64,000 bases of DNA from Fidelibacterota bacterium (GCA_004124295.1 SCKI01000001.1:558001-622000), one strand, 5' to 3'. Shown: positions 54,910-63,354, counted from the stretch's first letter. Notes: generated by a model from the sequence alone, not told the origin. Made by a program: numbers and translations.

Positions 54910-55467
54910 ATGAGAAACTGGTATGGTTTAAGTCTGTATGTCGAAAACCTCATACCTGGATTAATAACAGTTTCTCTGCTCCTTGTGATATTTAGCGCTG
55001 CAGAAGGATCGGGTACATCGATATTGTTGTCCGAACTCTTCGGTATGCCGAATTTGTGGCAAGGCTTTGTTTTTCTGGCTGTATCCTATACTATCGGTGC
55101 ATTTGTAGTTCTGCTGAGTAGATTTCCGGTAGATTATGTGTCATCTTTGTGGCCGAGACTATTTCTTCTAAAACACTCTCGCCGAGCATTATCAGGAACC
55201 CGGAAGGAAGTAAATGCACAATATAGCCAAGCAATCTCGTTGGCATTAGCGGGACCGGAGCTAATTGCTATTGAAGTGCTCAAGCGGCGAGAAAGAGGAC
55301 GAATTGTTAGATCAAGCATGGTGCCTCTGTTTCTTGCTATTTGGATTATATCTGATAGAGAATTGAGCTTGGTCTTCATAATTGCGGTAATTATCAGCTT
55401 CTTGTGCCTAGTGGTCATTTATGCATACGGGGAGGTGGCGATTTATCAGGCAGCCTCAAAGGCGTAA
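54910..55467 (+). CDS. Unknown membrane protein (AT-rich, accessory)
   Basis: 185 residues with a membrane topology of helix (ENLIPGLITVSLLLVIFSA), helix (GFVFLAVSYTIGAFVVLLS), a basic middle part and a C-terminal pair (MVPLFLAIWIIS and SLVFIIAVIISFLCLVVI). AAGGAG is seven bases before the ATG. TTGACA with TAATAC 14 bases apart at 54807-54832 is a weak promoter candidate. No family recognised. Composition is plainly AT-richer than the chromosome around it. It sits between the tRNA-Arg gene and the first tRNA fragment copy, the position of a small inserted element. Confidence 0.75.
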   Translation: MRNWYGLSLYVENLIPGLITVSLLLVIFSAAEGSGTSILLSELFGMPNLWQGFVFLAVSYTIGAFVVLLSRFPVDYVSSLWPRLFLLKHSRRALSGTRKEVNAQYSQAISLALAGPELIAIEVLKRRERGRIVRSSMVPLFLAIWIISDRELSLVFIIAVIISFLCLVVIYAYGEVAIYQAASKA

Positions 55468-55558
55468 CGGCCTTCCGAGTGGGCATTTAGTATTCGTAGC
55501 ATCCATCTACGTCCCTGTCACCCTTTCTTGCCACCTTTTTTCTTTTGACGACGGGAAT

Positions 55559-55658
55559 GCAACGGCCTTCTAAGCCGTAGGTCATCGGTTCGAGCCGGAA
55601 CGACCGTAGGGAGCGGAGACCTGTGGAGCGCAGCGAACACTCATCCGATCCGGGGTAC
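55559..55658 (+). repeat. Split tRNA-Arg 3'-half copy B with 50-base insert
   Basis: Bases 55559-55593 repeat the tRNA-Arg anticodon stem/loop, variable region and T-stem/loop (GCAACGGCCTTCTAAGCCGT and on). A 50-base insert (55594-55643; starts GCCGGAACGACCGTAGGGAG) interrupts the T-loop; the tRNA sequence then resumes as TCCGATCCGGGGTAC (55644-55658). No 5' half, so it cannot be a tRNA. Homologous insert in copy C. Confidence 0.8.
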
Positions 55659-56085
55659 GTAAAAGCCGTCAGCGGTCAATTATCAGCCGGCGACCTATAA
55701 GAGAGCCCTTATCGCTGGTGGCGTCTATATCGCTGTGGTGACAATATTAGCCATCTTGGTGATAAGCGGCCCTTCTCCTTGAATTACCGCCCGTCCCTTG
55801 CAACAGCATCGGCCGGGCACAGCGAAAGAATTGCCAGAAACCAAAGGGCCGCTTTCGCGGCTCTTAGTATACCAACAGTATGCGGTGGGGTGTCCCCCGT
55901 CCGAAACCCCCGGCCTGTGGGGTGGCTAGGTCGGGCTTGGGGCGAGAAACGGGCTTAGAGGGCGGCTATGTCTGTTTCCATTCTGCTTCCCACCTGTCCA
56001 GGCGGTTGAGGCCACCAGCTCACGTATGTTCCGTGACGGGATTGCCTCTCAAGCGTGCCACCAACTGGGGCACAGCTCGCATCTC
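55659..56085. other. Intergenic mosaic between tRNA copy B and the small membrane gene
   Basis: Contains the element GCCGTCAGCGGTCAATTATC (55665-55684), a startless frame with a membrane-like segment (YIAVVTILAILVISG, about 55715-55780) that looks like a gene remnant, and the D repeat at 55846-55901. The rest, to 56085, shows nothing identifiable. Confidence 0.45.
55846..55901. repeat. D repeat, copy 1
   Basis: GGGCCGCTTTCGCGGCTC then TTAGTATACCAACAGTATGC and GGTGGGGTGTCCCCCGTC. It is repeated almost exactly at 57212-57269. It contains a short hairpin (GCCGC/GCGGC) and a second one (GGGG-TGT-CCCC). Confidence 0.7.
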
Positions 56086-56493
56086 TCAGCCGGGGACCGC
56101 AAGCGCGGCCGCCACGACAAATGAGACCCCAAGGAAGCCCAACACCAGAAGTGACTCGGTGGCAATGATGAGCGTGATGATCTTACCCCACAAGACACCA
56201 TTTATCAGGTAGTCGCCCAGACTACCCAGCGCCAGAAACCCAAGCAAGCCATAGCGCGGCCATTGTCCAAAGTCACGCCCGAAGCCATGGTTCACTACCT
56301 CGTTTGCCACCAAGATGGTGATGGCCAGAGTGATCCAGATGGACCAGTTGTCGATGCTGACTACGTCACCGGGGCGAAGCGCGAATAGTGGGCTGATAAG
56401 GAACAGAATTACCAGACCCTGGAGTAGGCGAATCCCACGCCCAATGAGGCCGGGCCGGAAAAATGTCCCTGATTTCTGCAGGTCAAGTGCCAT
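56086..56493 (-). CDS. Small multi-pass membrane protein, unknown
   Basis: 135 residues with four hydrophobic segments (LLQGLVILFLISPLFAL, IWITLAITILVANEVV, YGLLGFLALGSLGDYL, LLVLGFLGVSFVVAAALAV). The ATG at 56493 has no strong ribosome binding site in view. The YLINGVLWGKIITLI segment gives a familiar small-membrane-protein flavour but I do not recognise the family. It lies inside the region bounded by the two split tRNA copies. Confidence 0.7.
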   Translation of the reverse strand: MALDLQKSGTFFRPGLIGRGIRLLQGLVILFLISPLFALRPGDVVSIDNWSIWITLAITILVANEVVNHGFGRDFGQWPRYGLLGFLALGSLGDYLINGVLWGKIITLIIATESLLVLGFLGVSFVVAAALAVPG

Positions 56494-56691
56494 GGTAGCG
56501 GTAAAATATAACCTTGCGGCGCAAAAGGTTCAATGGAAAGCGGGCCTTTAGCAAGCGCCGCTACAGAGGAGAAAGTGGCTTGAGCGGCATCCTATGACAT
56601 AGTGTGACGGTATTTTTACAAATCCGTGACAACATCTTAATGCCATATGGCTTAACTCAGCAACGTTGGTCATTCAAATGAGGGAGGAATC

Positions 56692-57198
56692 ATGGTGCGC
56701 CGATTAGCACAAGCGATTACACTTGCCTTTTTGCTGGCGGGGCCGGTCCTGGCTCAACAGGTCTTGGACCAGTCGCCAGCCAAATCGACACTGATAGATT
56801 CGGTATCCGCCTCACACTCATATACCAAAGATGTGCTTATCAGCTCCTTATTCGGTACTGGCGGCGCCCTACTGGGATTCCTAGCCCCAGATAAAAATAA
56901 TATAGCGGGTGCTGTAGCCCTCAGTGGCCTCAATCTTGGCAGCATTTTGGGTACAGCGGTGGCACACAGAGATCCCCATGTTTATCCGGTTCAGGCAGTA
57001 ACAACAGTGATCGGGATGTTCGCAGGATTTCTTGCGGCGGGGATTGTAGGTATTGGGTGTATAGCTTCTGAGTGTTCAAATACTGATATGCTTGGCCTCT
57101 ATGCGATAGCGATCACCGGCCCTGCCATAGGATCCACCGTGGGATACCACTGGGGTAAGGTTCTCGCGGATCAACAAAGCTACCAAACTGAGCCATAG
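56692..57198 (+). CDS. Unknown secreted glycine-rich membrane-associated protein
   Basis: 168 residues. Signal peptide ending LAGPVLAQQ (about residue 22). The mature part has two hydrophobic glycine-rich stretches (SSLFGTGGALLGFLAP; MFAGFLAAGIVGIGC and IAITGPAIGSTVGYHWG) reminiscent of glycine-zipper proteins. GAGGGAGG stands six bases before the ATG. A perfect 9-bp terminator hairpin follows. No family recognised. Confidence 0.75.
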   Translation: MVRRLAQAITLAFLLAGPVLAQQVLDQSPAKSTLIDSVSASHSYTKDVLISSLFGTGGALLGFLAPDKNNIAGAVALSGLNLGSILGTAVAHRDPHVYPVQAVTTVIGMFAGFLAAGIVGIGCIASECSNTDMLGLYAIAITGPAIGSTVGYHWGKVLADQQSYQTEP

Positions 57199-57208
57199 CG
57201 AAACGGGA

Positions 57209-57235
57209 AGGGGGCCGCTTTCGCGGCCCCCTTAG
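57209..57235 (+). terminator. Intrinsic terminator after the secreted-protein gene
   Basis: Stem GGGGGCCGC (57210-57218) / GCGGCCCCC (57223-57231), loop TTTC, followed by TTAGTATA. Part of the D repeat, so a related hairpin also exists at 55846. Confidence 0.65.
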
Positions 57236-57269
57236 TATACCAACAGTATGCAGTGGGGTGTCCCCCGTC
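57212..57269. repeat. D repeat, copy 2
   Basis: Second copy of the repeat at 55846-55901, here ending five bases before the tRNA fragment copy C. The combination of D repeat and tRNA fragment is arranged in a different order in copy B. Confidence 0.7.
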
Positions 57270-57274
57270 GGTAG

Positions 57275-57373
57275 GCAACGGCCTTCTAAGCCGTAGGTCA
57301 TCGGTTCGAGCCGGAGCGAGCATAGTGAGCGGAGACCTATGGAGCGTAGCGACATGAATCCGATCCGGGGTAC
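57275..57373 (+). repeat. Split tRNA-Arg 3'-half copy C with 49-base insert
   Basis: Bases 57275-57309 repeat the tRNA-Arg segment exactly as in copy B. The insert 57310-57358 (GCCGGAGCGAGCATAGTGAG, then CGGAGACCTATGGAGCGTAG) is homologous to that of copy B with several substitutions. The tRNA 3' end TCCGATCCGGGGTAC resumes at 57359-57373. Confidence 0.8.
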
Positions 57374-57471
57374 TAAAGAACCGTCAGCGGTCAGTTATCA
57401 GGTGTCAGCAGTGAGCGCCCGGCATCCACCGCCCAAGGCGTCACCTGTCGCGGGTCAAGTGCCTTGAGCCA
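57374..57471. repeat. Repeat flank after tRNA copy C
   Basis: ACCGTCAGCGGTCAGTTATC at 57380-57399 is the third copy of the element found after the tRNA gene and after copy B. The remainder shows nothing identifiable. Confidence 0.5.
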
Positions 57472-57717
57472 GAGACGATCACCATCACCCTGCAAACGGC
57501 CAGCATTGATGGAGAGGACCGCCAAGTGCTGGTGTTCTCCTGGCTAGGTGCGCAAGGTGAGCCAGTGCATCAGGCAGCGGAGAAAGGGCGTGTGTCGCCT
57601 TCGGCTGGCATGCAACTCCGCTTCGATGGGTGCTGGACTGATAACGGGATAACCGGCTATGTATGCTATCCGGCCTGCATAACACGCGAAACAAGGAAAA
57701 ACCGCTGTTCTCTGTAG
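57472..57717 (+). pseudogene. Gene remnant, copy 2 of the duplicated module
   Basis: Open frame beginning ETITITLQTASIDGEDRQ and VLVFSWLGAQGEPVHQAAEK, then running on without conserved character to a TAG at 57715. The first ~110 bases are homologous to 54540-54649, with changes concentrated at third codon positions. There is no credible start codon, and the family is unknown. Its end is 11 bases from the convergent DUF5519 gene. Confidence 0.55.
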
Positions 57718-57727
57718 AGCGTCAGAT

Positions 57728-58375
57728 TCATGGCTCTGTCTGGATCGTCCCCAAATCGGAGACAGCCAGCGCTTGACCCGTGACGAAGTTGTACGAATCA
57801 ACCACCAGTTGGAGTACTGTCTGCAGCTCTTCGAAGGTCTGCGGCGTGTAGATCATCACGAGCCCCGGAACACCCAGCCGCTCAGCGATGGGCTGGGGTT
57901 CGGCCCAACCGGCCGCATCCGCTTCAAGGGCCCGCTCGAGCGGCAGTGAGGCATGCAGGCTTCCATCCGGGTGTATATGGGCAAATTCCCGTCCGGCAAC
58001 GATTTGATCAGGCCGCGTGATCGGTATATTATCGGATATCCATAGCCCCCGAGCGCCCGGAAGCGAAAAGGTTGAAGGCCGGTTTTCAACCCCAGGCAAT
58101 GTGAAGGCCCGCCGAAAAAGCTCCGCGTTGATCTCCGGCACCGATTCCACACCGATTTGCTGGTGGGGAACCGATCTTGTGGTGGCGGGCCGTGGACCTT
58201 CTCGTATGGGCAAGGCAGGATTTGTCATCGATGTCTCCTCTTGAGCGATAGATGCGGCAGCACCCATGACTGCCAGGAGGGTGAAAGCGACACCGCCTTT
58301 GATTGCCAACAGCCAGATCACCCGAGGGCTTCTTGGATCAGCGATGAAAGATGAGACTCTGGATTGTTGAGACAT
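57728..58375 (-). CDS. DUF5519 (luciferase-like domain) exported protein
   Basis: 215 residues with an N-terminal hydrophobic helix (LLAIKGGVAFTLLAVMGAAA) that may be a signal or anchor. The C-terminal domain has the DUF5519 pattern FAHIHPDGSLHASLPLERA, then VMIYTPQTFEELQTVLQLVV. The family is common in soil actinobacteria and is of unknown function; some are called luciferase-domain proteins. It begins the block of genes that look transferred. Confidence 0.8.
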   Translation of the reverse strand: MSQQSRVSSFIADPRSPRVIWLLAIKGGVAFTLLAVMGAAASIAQEETSMTNPALPIREGPRPATTRSVPHQQIGVESVPEINAELFRRAFTLPGVENRPSTFSLPGARGLWISDNIPITRPDQIVAGREFAHIHPDGSLHASLPLERALEADAAGWAEPQPIAERLGVPGLVMIYTPQTFEELQTVLQLVVDSYNFVTGQALAVSDLGTIQTEP

Positions 58376-58597
58376 CGGATTGGCGCCATGGTTGACCCAA
58401 GTTTAAACGAACCGCAGCTGGATTACAAATGCACCCGCCGGAGAGGTTTATCCAGCACCCAGCCTTTCGCCCAAGGGCCATTCTGTGATTGACTGGGCTG
58501 GCCCTGTAACCAGATTGCGTCGGCCCGGTGGCATATATTTTAATATGATCATCGCGAATTAGTTGGCTTTGCTCCTAAGCGGGGGGCAAGCTATCAA

Positions 58598-60559
58598 ATG
58601 GCTAATGCCCCAGTGATCGGTAATAAAGTGCAGTGGTATCGTGTCGCTGACCTGGATTCGCTGCCCGACAACCGTGTTCGGACAGTCGCCGCCGGGACAC
58701 ATCAAGTCTGCCTGGTTCATTACCAGGGCAAACTCAGCGCTCTGGACAACCGCTGCCCCCATCAGGGGGGACCCCTGGGAGAAGGGCAAATTGAGGACGG
58801 CTGGGTCATCTGCCCGTGGCATGCTTACCAGTATGATCCGGTAACCGGCAAAGGGCCCGATGGGTTTGAGGATAACGTTGCCCCCTTTCCGCTGGAGCTC
58901 AGGGAAGACGGCGTCTATGTCGGTCTTGAAACCGCGGCCCATCAAGCCACTCTGGCAGATCAGGTGGTGGCCGTCATGACCGATTGGGGTGTGGAAGTGG
59001 TGTTCGGCATGGTCGGGCATTCAAATCTCGGTCTGGCTGATGCCATGCGCCGGGCTGAAATCGATGGCAAGCTGCACTACTACGGCATCCGCCATGAGGG
59101 CGCGGGGGCCTTCGCGGCCTCGGCCTACGCCAAGCTTACCGGCAAGCCCGCCGTCTGTTTTGCCATTGCCGGCCCCGGCGCCACCAACATGATCACCGGC
59201 ATGTGGGACGCCCACGTAGATAATGTGCCCCTGCTGGCGCTGGTGGGACAGGTGAACACCCAGATTATGGGGCCAGGAACATTTCAGGAGGTCGACCTGC
59301 AGGCTGCGCTCAATCCCGTGACCCGCTGGCAGCAGGTCGTGCTCGGTTCTGGAAACGCCTCCGATCTGGTGGCCCTGGCCATTAAGCACGCCGAGGTGGA
59401 GCACGGACCCACGGCGCTCATCTTTCCCAATGAAATGCAGCGCTTGCCGGCCCGGGACCCTCAGCCTGCAACCCCCAGGGTCGGCCGCGTAGCGCACGTC
59501 ACCATCGCCCCGCCGAAAGAGGAGCTCGAACGAGCCCTGGACTTGATTAATGCGGCCAAACGGCCGACCATCGTTTGTGGCCAGGGCGCCGCCGCTTTCC
59601 GGGACGAGGTGCTACGCTTTGCAGAAAAGCTGGCTGCGCCGGTTGTGACCACCTTCAAAGCTAAAGGCATGGTGCCTGACGATCACCCGCTGGTTTGCGG
59701 CGTGCTGGGGCGCAGCGGCATCCCCGTGGCGAGCATCATGATGGGCAGCGCCGATTTGCTGATCACCTTCGGCGCCTCCTTTTCCGTCCATACCGGCATC
59801 GCGGAGTATATCCCCACCATCCAGGTTGACCGGGACCGCATGACGCTGGGCAAATTTCACCCTGTCGAGGTGCCGCTGTGGGGCGACATCGGCGTAACGA
59901 TCGAAGAGCTGCTGGGGGATGATCGGTTGGCTCCCAAGCCACGACCCAAGCTGCGCGCCGAGATCGCGGCCCGCTGGAAAAAATGGCGCGCGGAAAAGGA
60001 GCGACGCCGGGCTGATCTGTCTGCCAGCGGCCTGAACTCGGCATCGATATTTGAGGCTCTGGGCAACCTCGCGCCGGCCGATGCCATCATCGCTGTCGAC
60101 GTGGGTAACAACACCTATTCCTTCGGCCGCTACTTTGAATGCCAGCGGCAGACCATCCTCATGTCTGGCTACCTCGGCTCCATCGGCTTTGGATTTCCTG
60201 CGGCGCTGGGGGCCTGGGCTGCACGCACGGGCCGCAAAGTTATTGCCATCGCCGGCGATGGGGGCTTCGGCCAATACCTGGCAGAATTTACGACGGCCGT
60301 GCGATACAACATGGCCATTACGCTGGTGCTCTTGAACAACGGTCAACTGGGAAAAATCTCAAAGGAGTTCGAAGCCGACGATATGGAGATCTGGCAGACC
60401 GGCCTGACCAATCCGGACTTTGCCGCCTATGCCAGACTTTGCGGCGGCGATGGAATTCGGGTGACGACGCCAGACGGCATTAACGGTGCGCTAAAAAAGG
60501 CCCTCGCCAGCGAAAAGCCGTATATCGTCGAATTCCTCACTGACCCCCTGTTGATATAG
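58598..60559 (+). CDS. Rieske ferredoxin fused to a TPP-dependent enzyme
   Basis: 653 residues. Residues ~10-110 are a Rieske domain: C53-P-H55 and C72-P-W-H75 bind [2Fe-2S]. Residues ~115-650 are a pyruvate oxidase/acetolactate synthase-type TPP enzyme: E167 (RHEGAGAFAASAYAK) activates the cofactor, and GDGGFG at 553 with downstream NNGQLG binds TPP-Mg. FAD-binding middle segments are present. The fusion suggests that electrons from 2-oxoacid decarboxylation leave via the Rieske cluster. Start ATG at 58598 with a weak purine-rich leader. Acquired by transfer, judging from its neighbours. Confidence 0.88.
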   Translation: MANAPVIGNKVQWYRVADLDSLPDNRVRTVAAGTHQVCLVHYQGKLSALDNRCPHQGGPLGEGQIEDGWVICPWHAYQYDPVTGKGPDGFEDNVAPFPLELREDGVYVGLETAAHQATLADQVVAVMTDWGVEVVFGMVGHSNLGLADAMRRAEIDGKLHYYGIRHEGAGAFAASAYAKLTGKPAVCFAIAGPGATNMITGMWDAHVDNVPLLALVGQVNTQIMGPGTFQEVDLQAALNPVTRWQQVVLGSGNASDLVALAIKHAEVEHGPTALIFPNEMQRLPARDPQPATPRVGRVAHVTIAPPKEELERALDLINAAKRPTIVCGQGAAAFRDEVLRFAEKLAAPVVTTFKAKGMVPDDHPLVCGVLGRSGIPVASIMMGSADLLITFGASFSVHTGIAEYIPTIQVDRDRMTLGKFHPVEVPLWGDIGVTIEELLGDDRLAPKPRPKLRAEIAARWKKWRAEKERRRADLSASGLNSASIFEALGNLAPADAIIAVDVGNNTYSFGRYFECQRQTILMSGYLGSIGFGFPAALGAWAARTGRKVIAIAGDGGFGQYLAEFTTAVRYNMAITLVLLNNGQLGKISKEFEADDMEIWQTGLTNPDFAAYARLCGGDGIRVTTPDGINGALKKALASEKPYIVEFLTDPLLI

Positions 60560-60673
60560 TAGCATGCGTGCCGTCAAGGGCCGGGGGGCAATATCTTTCT
60601 GGCGCTACCCGGTTTCAAGGGCCAGCCAAAGTGCGGCTACCGCGGCTCTCAACTCTCCCACCCCGTAGCGGAG

Positions 60674-62113
60674 TCATGATCGGCCCTCGGCCGTGATCTC
60701 CTGCGGCAGCGTATAGGTCAAGGCACCGCTGGGGCAGTCGGCGATAGTCTTCATAATGGCTTCGGCGCCTGCGCCCTGCGCATTCACCCAGGGCCGATTC
60801 CGCAAATTGAAGACCCCTGGGAGAAGGGTCAGGCATTTCGCCGAATGGATGCAAATTTTAGGGTCAAACTGGACAATGATATCCGGTCCGGGGTACTGTT
60901 TGGGCTCGCTGCGCCTGACAGGAATGTTGGTCTGCCCGGTGCTCGAATATACGTTGGTTAGAATGGCGGCCCGGCGCTGCGTTTCCAGCACAGTAATGGA
61001 AACCGAGACAATGCCGAAAATGACGGCCAGCCCGACCGGGTGTAGGGAGCCTCCCAATGGAATCAGGGCCACGATTCCCACCAAAGCTAGTCCATAAGTC
61101 GCCGTTAGCCTACGCCCTTCCCGGGGGGGATAAGTGATCAGCTGCAGGCTGTAAAAGGCGGCAATCCACAGCGCGAGACCGCCGCCCAATATCGCGATAG
61201 TTTCGGGTGGGAAAACCCCCCGGTGGGAATCCCCGATGATATGTTCGATGCCGGTGCGCATCGTAATCAGGCCAATGAGCATGGGCAAATGGAGGAACAT
61301 GTACGCCTGCCCATTCCCCAGCGTGCACTCCAAAACGGCCCGATCCACGTAGCCGAAGTAATTCCACCAGATCGATGTCGCCATGGCGAATCCAACGATG
61401 GCCGCGACGACTGCCAGTGGATTCCAGTGGACATCTCCGATGCCAATAATAATGGCCAGGATGGCCTCGCCCAGAACAATGATTGTGAATAGCCCGACCC
61501 TTTCAGGAAGGTGTACCGTATGGACCGGGAATTGCCTCGCGACCTTGCGGGCCAGGGTGAATGTGGCGAATTCAATGCCCGTGCCGAGCGCCCAAAACAC
61601 GAAGCGCAGCGGGGGATCAACTGCGATTGAGATGAGCCACAGTGCTGCTCCGGCAGAGTAGCCAGCCAGCAGGAATGTGGTCAGCTTATGGGCTTCCGGA
61701 TTTTGCGCGCGAGCCCGGAAGTACAGGACAATGAGAGGCGCTCGCGTGGCCGCATAAGCGACTGCAAACCCTGCTGATCCCGACCCCAATGCCTGGGGGA
61801 TTTGGATGGCCATGGCCGCGGAGGCAAGCATTTGGAGCAGGGTCATACCCCGCTGAAAGTTGTCATCCCGGCCGAAACGGGACTCGAATATCGTGTGGCC
61901 GGCCCACGACCACCAGACGGGTGTGAACAGGCCAACGAAGACTGCAAACCCTTTAATCCCGGCGTTATCGCTGAACTGATGGGCCAGGACGGCGACGGCA
62001 ACGATGTAAACGAGATCGTAAAAGAGCTCCAGCCAGGTGGCGTGGGGCTGCGCTCTAGGCGAACCCCCATCGAAATCGGCGGTTGGAAGGGTCGTCGTTA
62101 CTGTATCAGCCAT
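60674..62113 (-). CDS. LtrA membrane protein fused to a Fer4_19-type ferredoxin domain
   Basis: 479 residues. The N-terminal ~395 form a multi-pass LtrA (low temperature requirement A) protein (TWLELFYDLVYIVAVAVLAH, ERVGLFTIIVLGEAILAII). After a linker, residues ~405-475 carry a divergent mono-cluster domain: FDPKICIHSAKCLTLLPGVF, then PWVNAQGAGAEAIMKTI and ADCPSGALTYTL, the pattern of ferredoxins beside CDGSH proteins. Only four cysteine-type positions in the usual spacing are seen. LtrA function is unknown; the fusion suggests electron delivery at the membrane. Convergent with the Rieske-TPP gene. Confidence 0.85.
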   Translation of the reverse strand: MADTVTTTLPTADFDGGSPRAQPHATWLELFYDLVYIVAVAVLAHQFSDNAGIKGFAVFVGLFTPVWWSWAGHTIFESRFGRDDNFQRGMTLLQMLASAAMAIQIPQALGSGSAGFAVAYAATRAPLIVLYFRARAQNPEAHKLTTFLLAGYSAGAALWLISIAVDPPLRFVFWALGTGIEFATFTLARKVARQFPVHTVHLPERVGLFTIIVLGEAILAIIIGIGDVHWNPLAVVAAIVGFAMATSIWWNYFGYVDRAVLECTLGNGQAYMFLHLPMLIGLITMRTGIEHIIGDSHRGVFPPETIAILGGGLALWIAAFYSLQLITYPPREGRRLTATYGLALVGIVALIPLGGSLHPVGLAVIFGIVSVSITVLETQRRAAILTNVYSSTGQTNIPVRRSEPKQYPGPDIIVQFDPKICIHSAKCLTLLPGVFNLRNRPWVNAQGAGAEAIMKTIADCPSGALTYTLPQEITAEGRS

Positions 62114-62199
62114 CGGGCTTAAGTTACACTAGGCCAGATTATAGGATACGCCCTTTGCATTGACCGCGTTAAGAGTTACGCGTGGATTTCCCGGTAAAA

Positions 62200-63354
62200 T
62201 TATCGAGACGGAGCTCGCCAGATGTGACGAAAACTGCGCTGTTTTACTGAAAGGCCAACGAAACCTATTCCCAGGAGGAGGGCTACCGCCCCAAAAACCC
62301 CGAAGGCGCCAGTCATGCCGATCAATCCCACTACCGGCTGCGCAAAAATAGGCGATAAGAACTGTCCCGAGAATAAACTCATCGTCAGGCCACCAATAGC
62401 GCGACCGCGTATGGCCGCTGGAATGACCGAAACCAGCCAAACATTAAGATTGGGCACCACGAGGCCTAATCCGATCCCGATGATCAGCATCGCCAACAGC
62501 ACAATCATGTAACCGCTTGAAGCAGCTAGAACGGTATAGCCCAGGCCCATGGCCAGAAATACCAGGCCGGAAATTTGCTCAAACGAAAAACGGGCCTTGA
62601 TTTTCTGATATTGCAACGAGACAATTGCCCCAGCCAGAGCTGAGATCGCCAGCGCCAGGCCAATCTCAGCACTGCTGGCTCCGGTCCGCACGAGGTAAAA
62701 GGGCAATTGCACCGGAATCACAAAAAAAATGACCATGCCGAGAAAGGCGACAACATAGATCAAGCCGATGGTTTTGAAAGAGAGTGCAACGTTTTCAGCC
62801 GAAATGCTCTGTTGATTTGAACTCGTCCGCAGGTCTGGTTCATCAACCGCGAACAGAACTCCGGGCAGTACGACAAAGGCAGAAAGGTAGATCAAGAAGG
62901 GATACTGCCAACCGATATCCGCCAGATAGCCTCCAGCCAACAGAAAAATCACCCCACCAAAACCGATAAAACTGGCCTGATAACCCATAAATTGATTGAG
63001 CTTGGCCCCGCTAAAATAATCGGCAATCAATGTCGTGAAGCCGCTCATCACGCCGGCCACCGCCAACCCCAACAGTGCTCTGCCGACCAAGATACCGAAC
63101 AGCGAGCCCAGCAGAAATCCCGATGTTCCGGCCAGGCCATATAAAATCAACCCAGCGATCAAGACGGGTTTCCGTCCCCAGCGGTCCAGGAGGAAACCGG
63201 CAAAGGGGGCACCGATGGCAATGAGCAGGGCGGGCATGGTCAGGACCAGCTTGACCCAAAATTCGGCATTGGGCACATCTTGAAAAAAACGGTTCATTTC
63301 CGGCAGGGCCGGAGCAAGGGTGGCCGCGGCCATGACGGTCATGGTGCTACCCAA
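62200..63354 (-). CDS. MFS transporter with uncertain N-terminus
   Basis: 384 residues from a TTG at 63354; 12 helices and the MFS motif A region GFLLDRWGRKP are clear. The frame stays open and MFS-like upstream (NLTILL before the TTG) to a TAA at 63414, with no ATG or GTG. An ATG at 63419 in another frame gives MNNEIGNRPF then TAA, so a one-base frameshift could have separated the true start from the gene. Best treated as intact from a non-canonical start or mildly broken. Substrate unknown. Confidence 0.75.
   Translation of the reverse strand: MGSTMTVMAAATLAPALPEMNRFFQDVPNAEFWVKLVLTMPALLIAIGAPFAGFLLDRWGRKPVLIAGLILYGLAGTSGFLLGSLFGILVGRALLGLAVAGVMSGFTTLIADYFSGAKLNQFMGYQASFIGFGGVIFLLAGGYLADIGWQYPFLIYLSAFVVLPGVLFAVDEPDLRTSSNQQSISAENVALSFKTIGLIYVVAFLGMVIFFVIPVQLPFYLVRTGASSAEIGLALAISALAGAIVSLQYQKIKARFSFEQISGLVFLAMGLGYTVLAASSGYMIVLLAMLIIGIGLGLVVPNLNVWLVSVIPAAIRGRAIGGLTMSLFSGQFLSPIFAQPVVGLIGMTGAFGVFGAVALLLGIGFVGLSVKQRSFRHIWRAPSR

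Noticed and set aside
55700-55782. Transmembrane-like frame YKRALIAGGVYIAVVTILAI
   Set aside because: No start codon between the upstream stop and the hydrophobic segment; treated as a gene remnant.
55559-57373. Copies B and C as functional or split tRNA genes
   Set aside because: They lack the 5' half (acceptor and D-arm) and the inserts interrupt the T-loop; no matching 5' fragment is present nearby.
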